Part shown: one piece after another, positions 12,026 to 12,439 of the stretch
Layout of the letters: the number at the start of each line of letters is the position of its first letter
How positions within the stretch are numbered: position 1 is the first letter of the stretch
Source: Candidatus Staskawiczbacteria bacterium
GTDB lineage: Bacteria > Patescibacteriota > Minisyncoccia > Minisyncoccales > Staskawiczbacteraceae
DNA length: 12,439 nucleotides
Direction of reading: 5' to 3'
Assembly (NCBI GenBank): GCA_026395275.1
Contig: JAPLZA010000088.1
Span: 1-12,439 of the forward strand
Position numbers and translations under genes: made by a program
The notes under the pieces: generated by a model
Database searches by the model: none
Told to the model about the DNA's origin: nothing
Seen by the model: only the letters and a program-made list of their open reading frames with translations

Positions 12026-12439
12026 TTATTTTTCTTGTAAAAATTTTGTAGTCAACTTTTCGGCTTCTGACTGGGTTTGTACCCAGTTTATTTTTTTGTC
12101 AGCATTAAACCAGGTCATTTGGCGCTTCGCATAGTGCCAGGTATTAATCTCCATATCTTTACAGGCTTTTTCTAAAGTTGTTTTTTTGTTTAAAAATTCA
12201 ATAATTTCCCTGTACCCAATAGCATCAAAGGCCTGCTGGTCGCCGTATTTTTTTATAAGATTTTTTACTTCATTAACTAGTCCGTCTTTTATCATTTGGT
12301 CTATGCGCAAGCTTATTCTTTCTTTTAATATTTCCCTGCCTGCCGGCAGGCAGGTTTTGGACAAACAAATTCCAATTTCTAAAACGTTAAATAGGGGATT
12401 ACCGGATTTTCTTTGTTTTGAGAACGGTTTCTTTGTTAA
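12026..12439 (-). CDS. miaA: tRNA dimethylallyltransferase, C-terminal part (partial)
   Basis: MiaA transfers a dimethylallyl group to A37 of tRNAs reading UNN codons. The frame is open from the stop at 12026 to the window edge (137 residues); its 5' end lies outside. The edge sequence LTKKPFSKQRKSGNP matches the ELTGxPFS region of MiaA, followed by the NVLEIGI strand. Further on are ERISLRIDQMI, the conserved IGYREIIEFL and the C-terminal YAKRQMTWF with INWV, all diagnostic. A TTG at 12362-12364 is internal and should not be taken as a start. Between IGICLS and EILKER there are about eight extra residues (KTCLPAGR), encoded by a perfect palindrome at 12335-12354. The gene converges on gatB with about 100 bases between. 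Confidence 0.93.
   Translation of the reverse strand, partial: LTKKPFSKQRKSGNPLFNVLEIGICLSKTCLPAGREILKERISLRIDQMIKDGLVNEVKNLIKKYGDQQAFDAIGYREIIEFLNKKTTLEKACKDMEINTWHYAKRQMTWFNADKKINWVQTQSEAEKLTTKFLQEK
12335..12354. repeat. Perfect 20-bp palindrome translated in frame inside miaA
   Basis: CCTGCCTGCC joined directly to its reverse complement GGCAGGCAGG. On the coding (minus) strand it contributes CLPAGR to MiaA, extra residues not expected in the family at this position. It is wholly G+C except for four A/T positions, in an AT-rich gene. Confidence 0.85.

Noticed and set aside
12362..12364. TTG as the start of miaA
   Set aside because: MiaA-like sequence continues in frame upstream to the window edge, so the codon is internal.
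1..12439. CRISPR array, tRNA, rRNA, transposase or phage genes
   Set aside because: No regularly spaced direct repeats, no cloverleaf-like segment and no transposase or phage protein were seen in any frame.

Overview
The window looks like a chromosomal piece of a small-genome, AT-rich bacterium of the Candidate Phyla Radiation (Patescibacteria), most probably a Parcubacteria-type lineage. The reasons are tightly packed housekeeping genes, start codons almost never preceded by a Shine-Dalgarno sequence, GC-rich palindromes read in frame inside conserved proteins, a cysteine-rich zinc-ribbon protein of a kind I associate with such genomes, and rplK without rplA beside it. TGA acts as a normal stop (end of the Nudix gene), so the Gracilibacteria/Absconditabacteria glycine code does not apply. 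The lineage call is inference, not the result of a search.

Layout. (1) 3-2343: the 3' end of pheT, then gyrB with a lysine/glutamate-rich N-terminal extension, ending in a strong terminator. (2) 2360-2789: a self-contained unit with a perfect TTGACA-N17-TATAAT promoter, a Shine-Dalgarno site, an unrecognised 93-residue gene of foreign-looking composition, and its own terminator. (3) 2800-4185: secE-nusG-rplK with its own promoter, a short leader hairpin and a terminal hairpin; rplA does not follow. (4) 4190-5652, minus strand: a stand-alone aspartokinase of higher G+C with its own promoter and terminator. (5) 5656-11925: a compact plus-strand operon of dCMP deaminase, Nudix hydrolase, thymidylate kinase (tmk), thymidylate synthase (thyA), the 563-residue zinc-ribbon protein, dihydrofolate reductase (folA) and gatB. 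Genes overlap or lie 0-6 bases apart. gatB is broken by a frameshift in this sequence. (6) 12026-12439, minus strand: the C-terminal part of miaA, convergent with gatB and running off the window.

How the genes work together. Region 5 is a near-complete thymidylate route: dCMP to dUMP (deaminase), dUMP to dTMP with methylene-tetrahydrofolate oxidised to dihydrofolate (thyA), dihydrofolate back to tetrahydrofolate (folA), and dTMP to dTDP (tmk). The Nudix enzyme may supply or clean nucleotide pools. The zinc-ribbon protein sits exactly between thyA and folA and is the best candidate here for undescribed biology. A second theme is three palindromic GC-rich elements translated in frame inside gyrB, gatB and miaA, which resemble a protein-invading repeat comparable in concept to Rickettsia palindromic elements.
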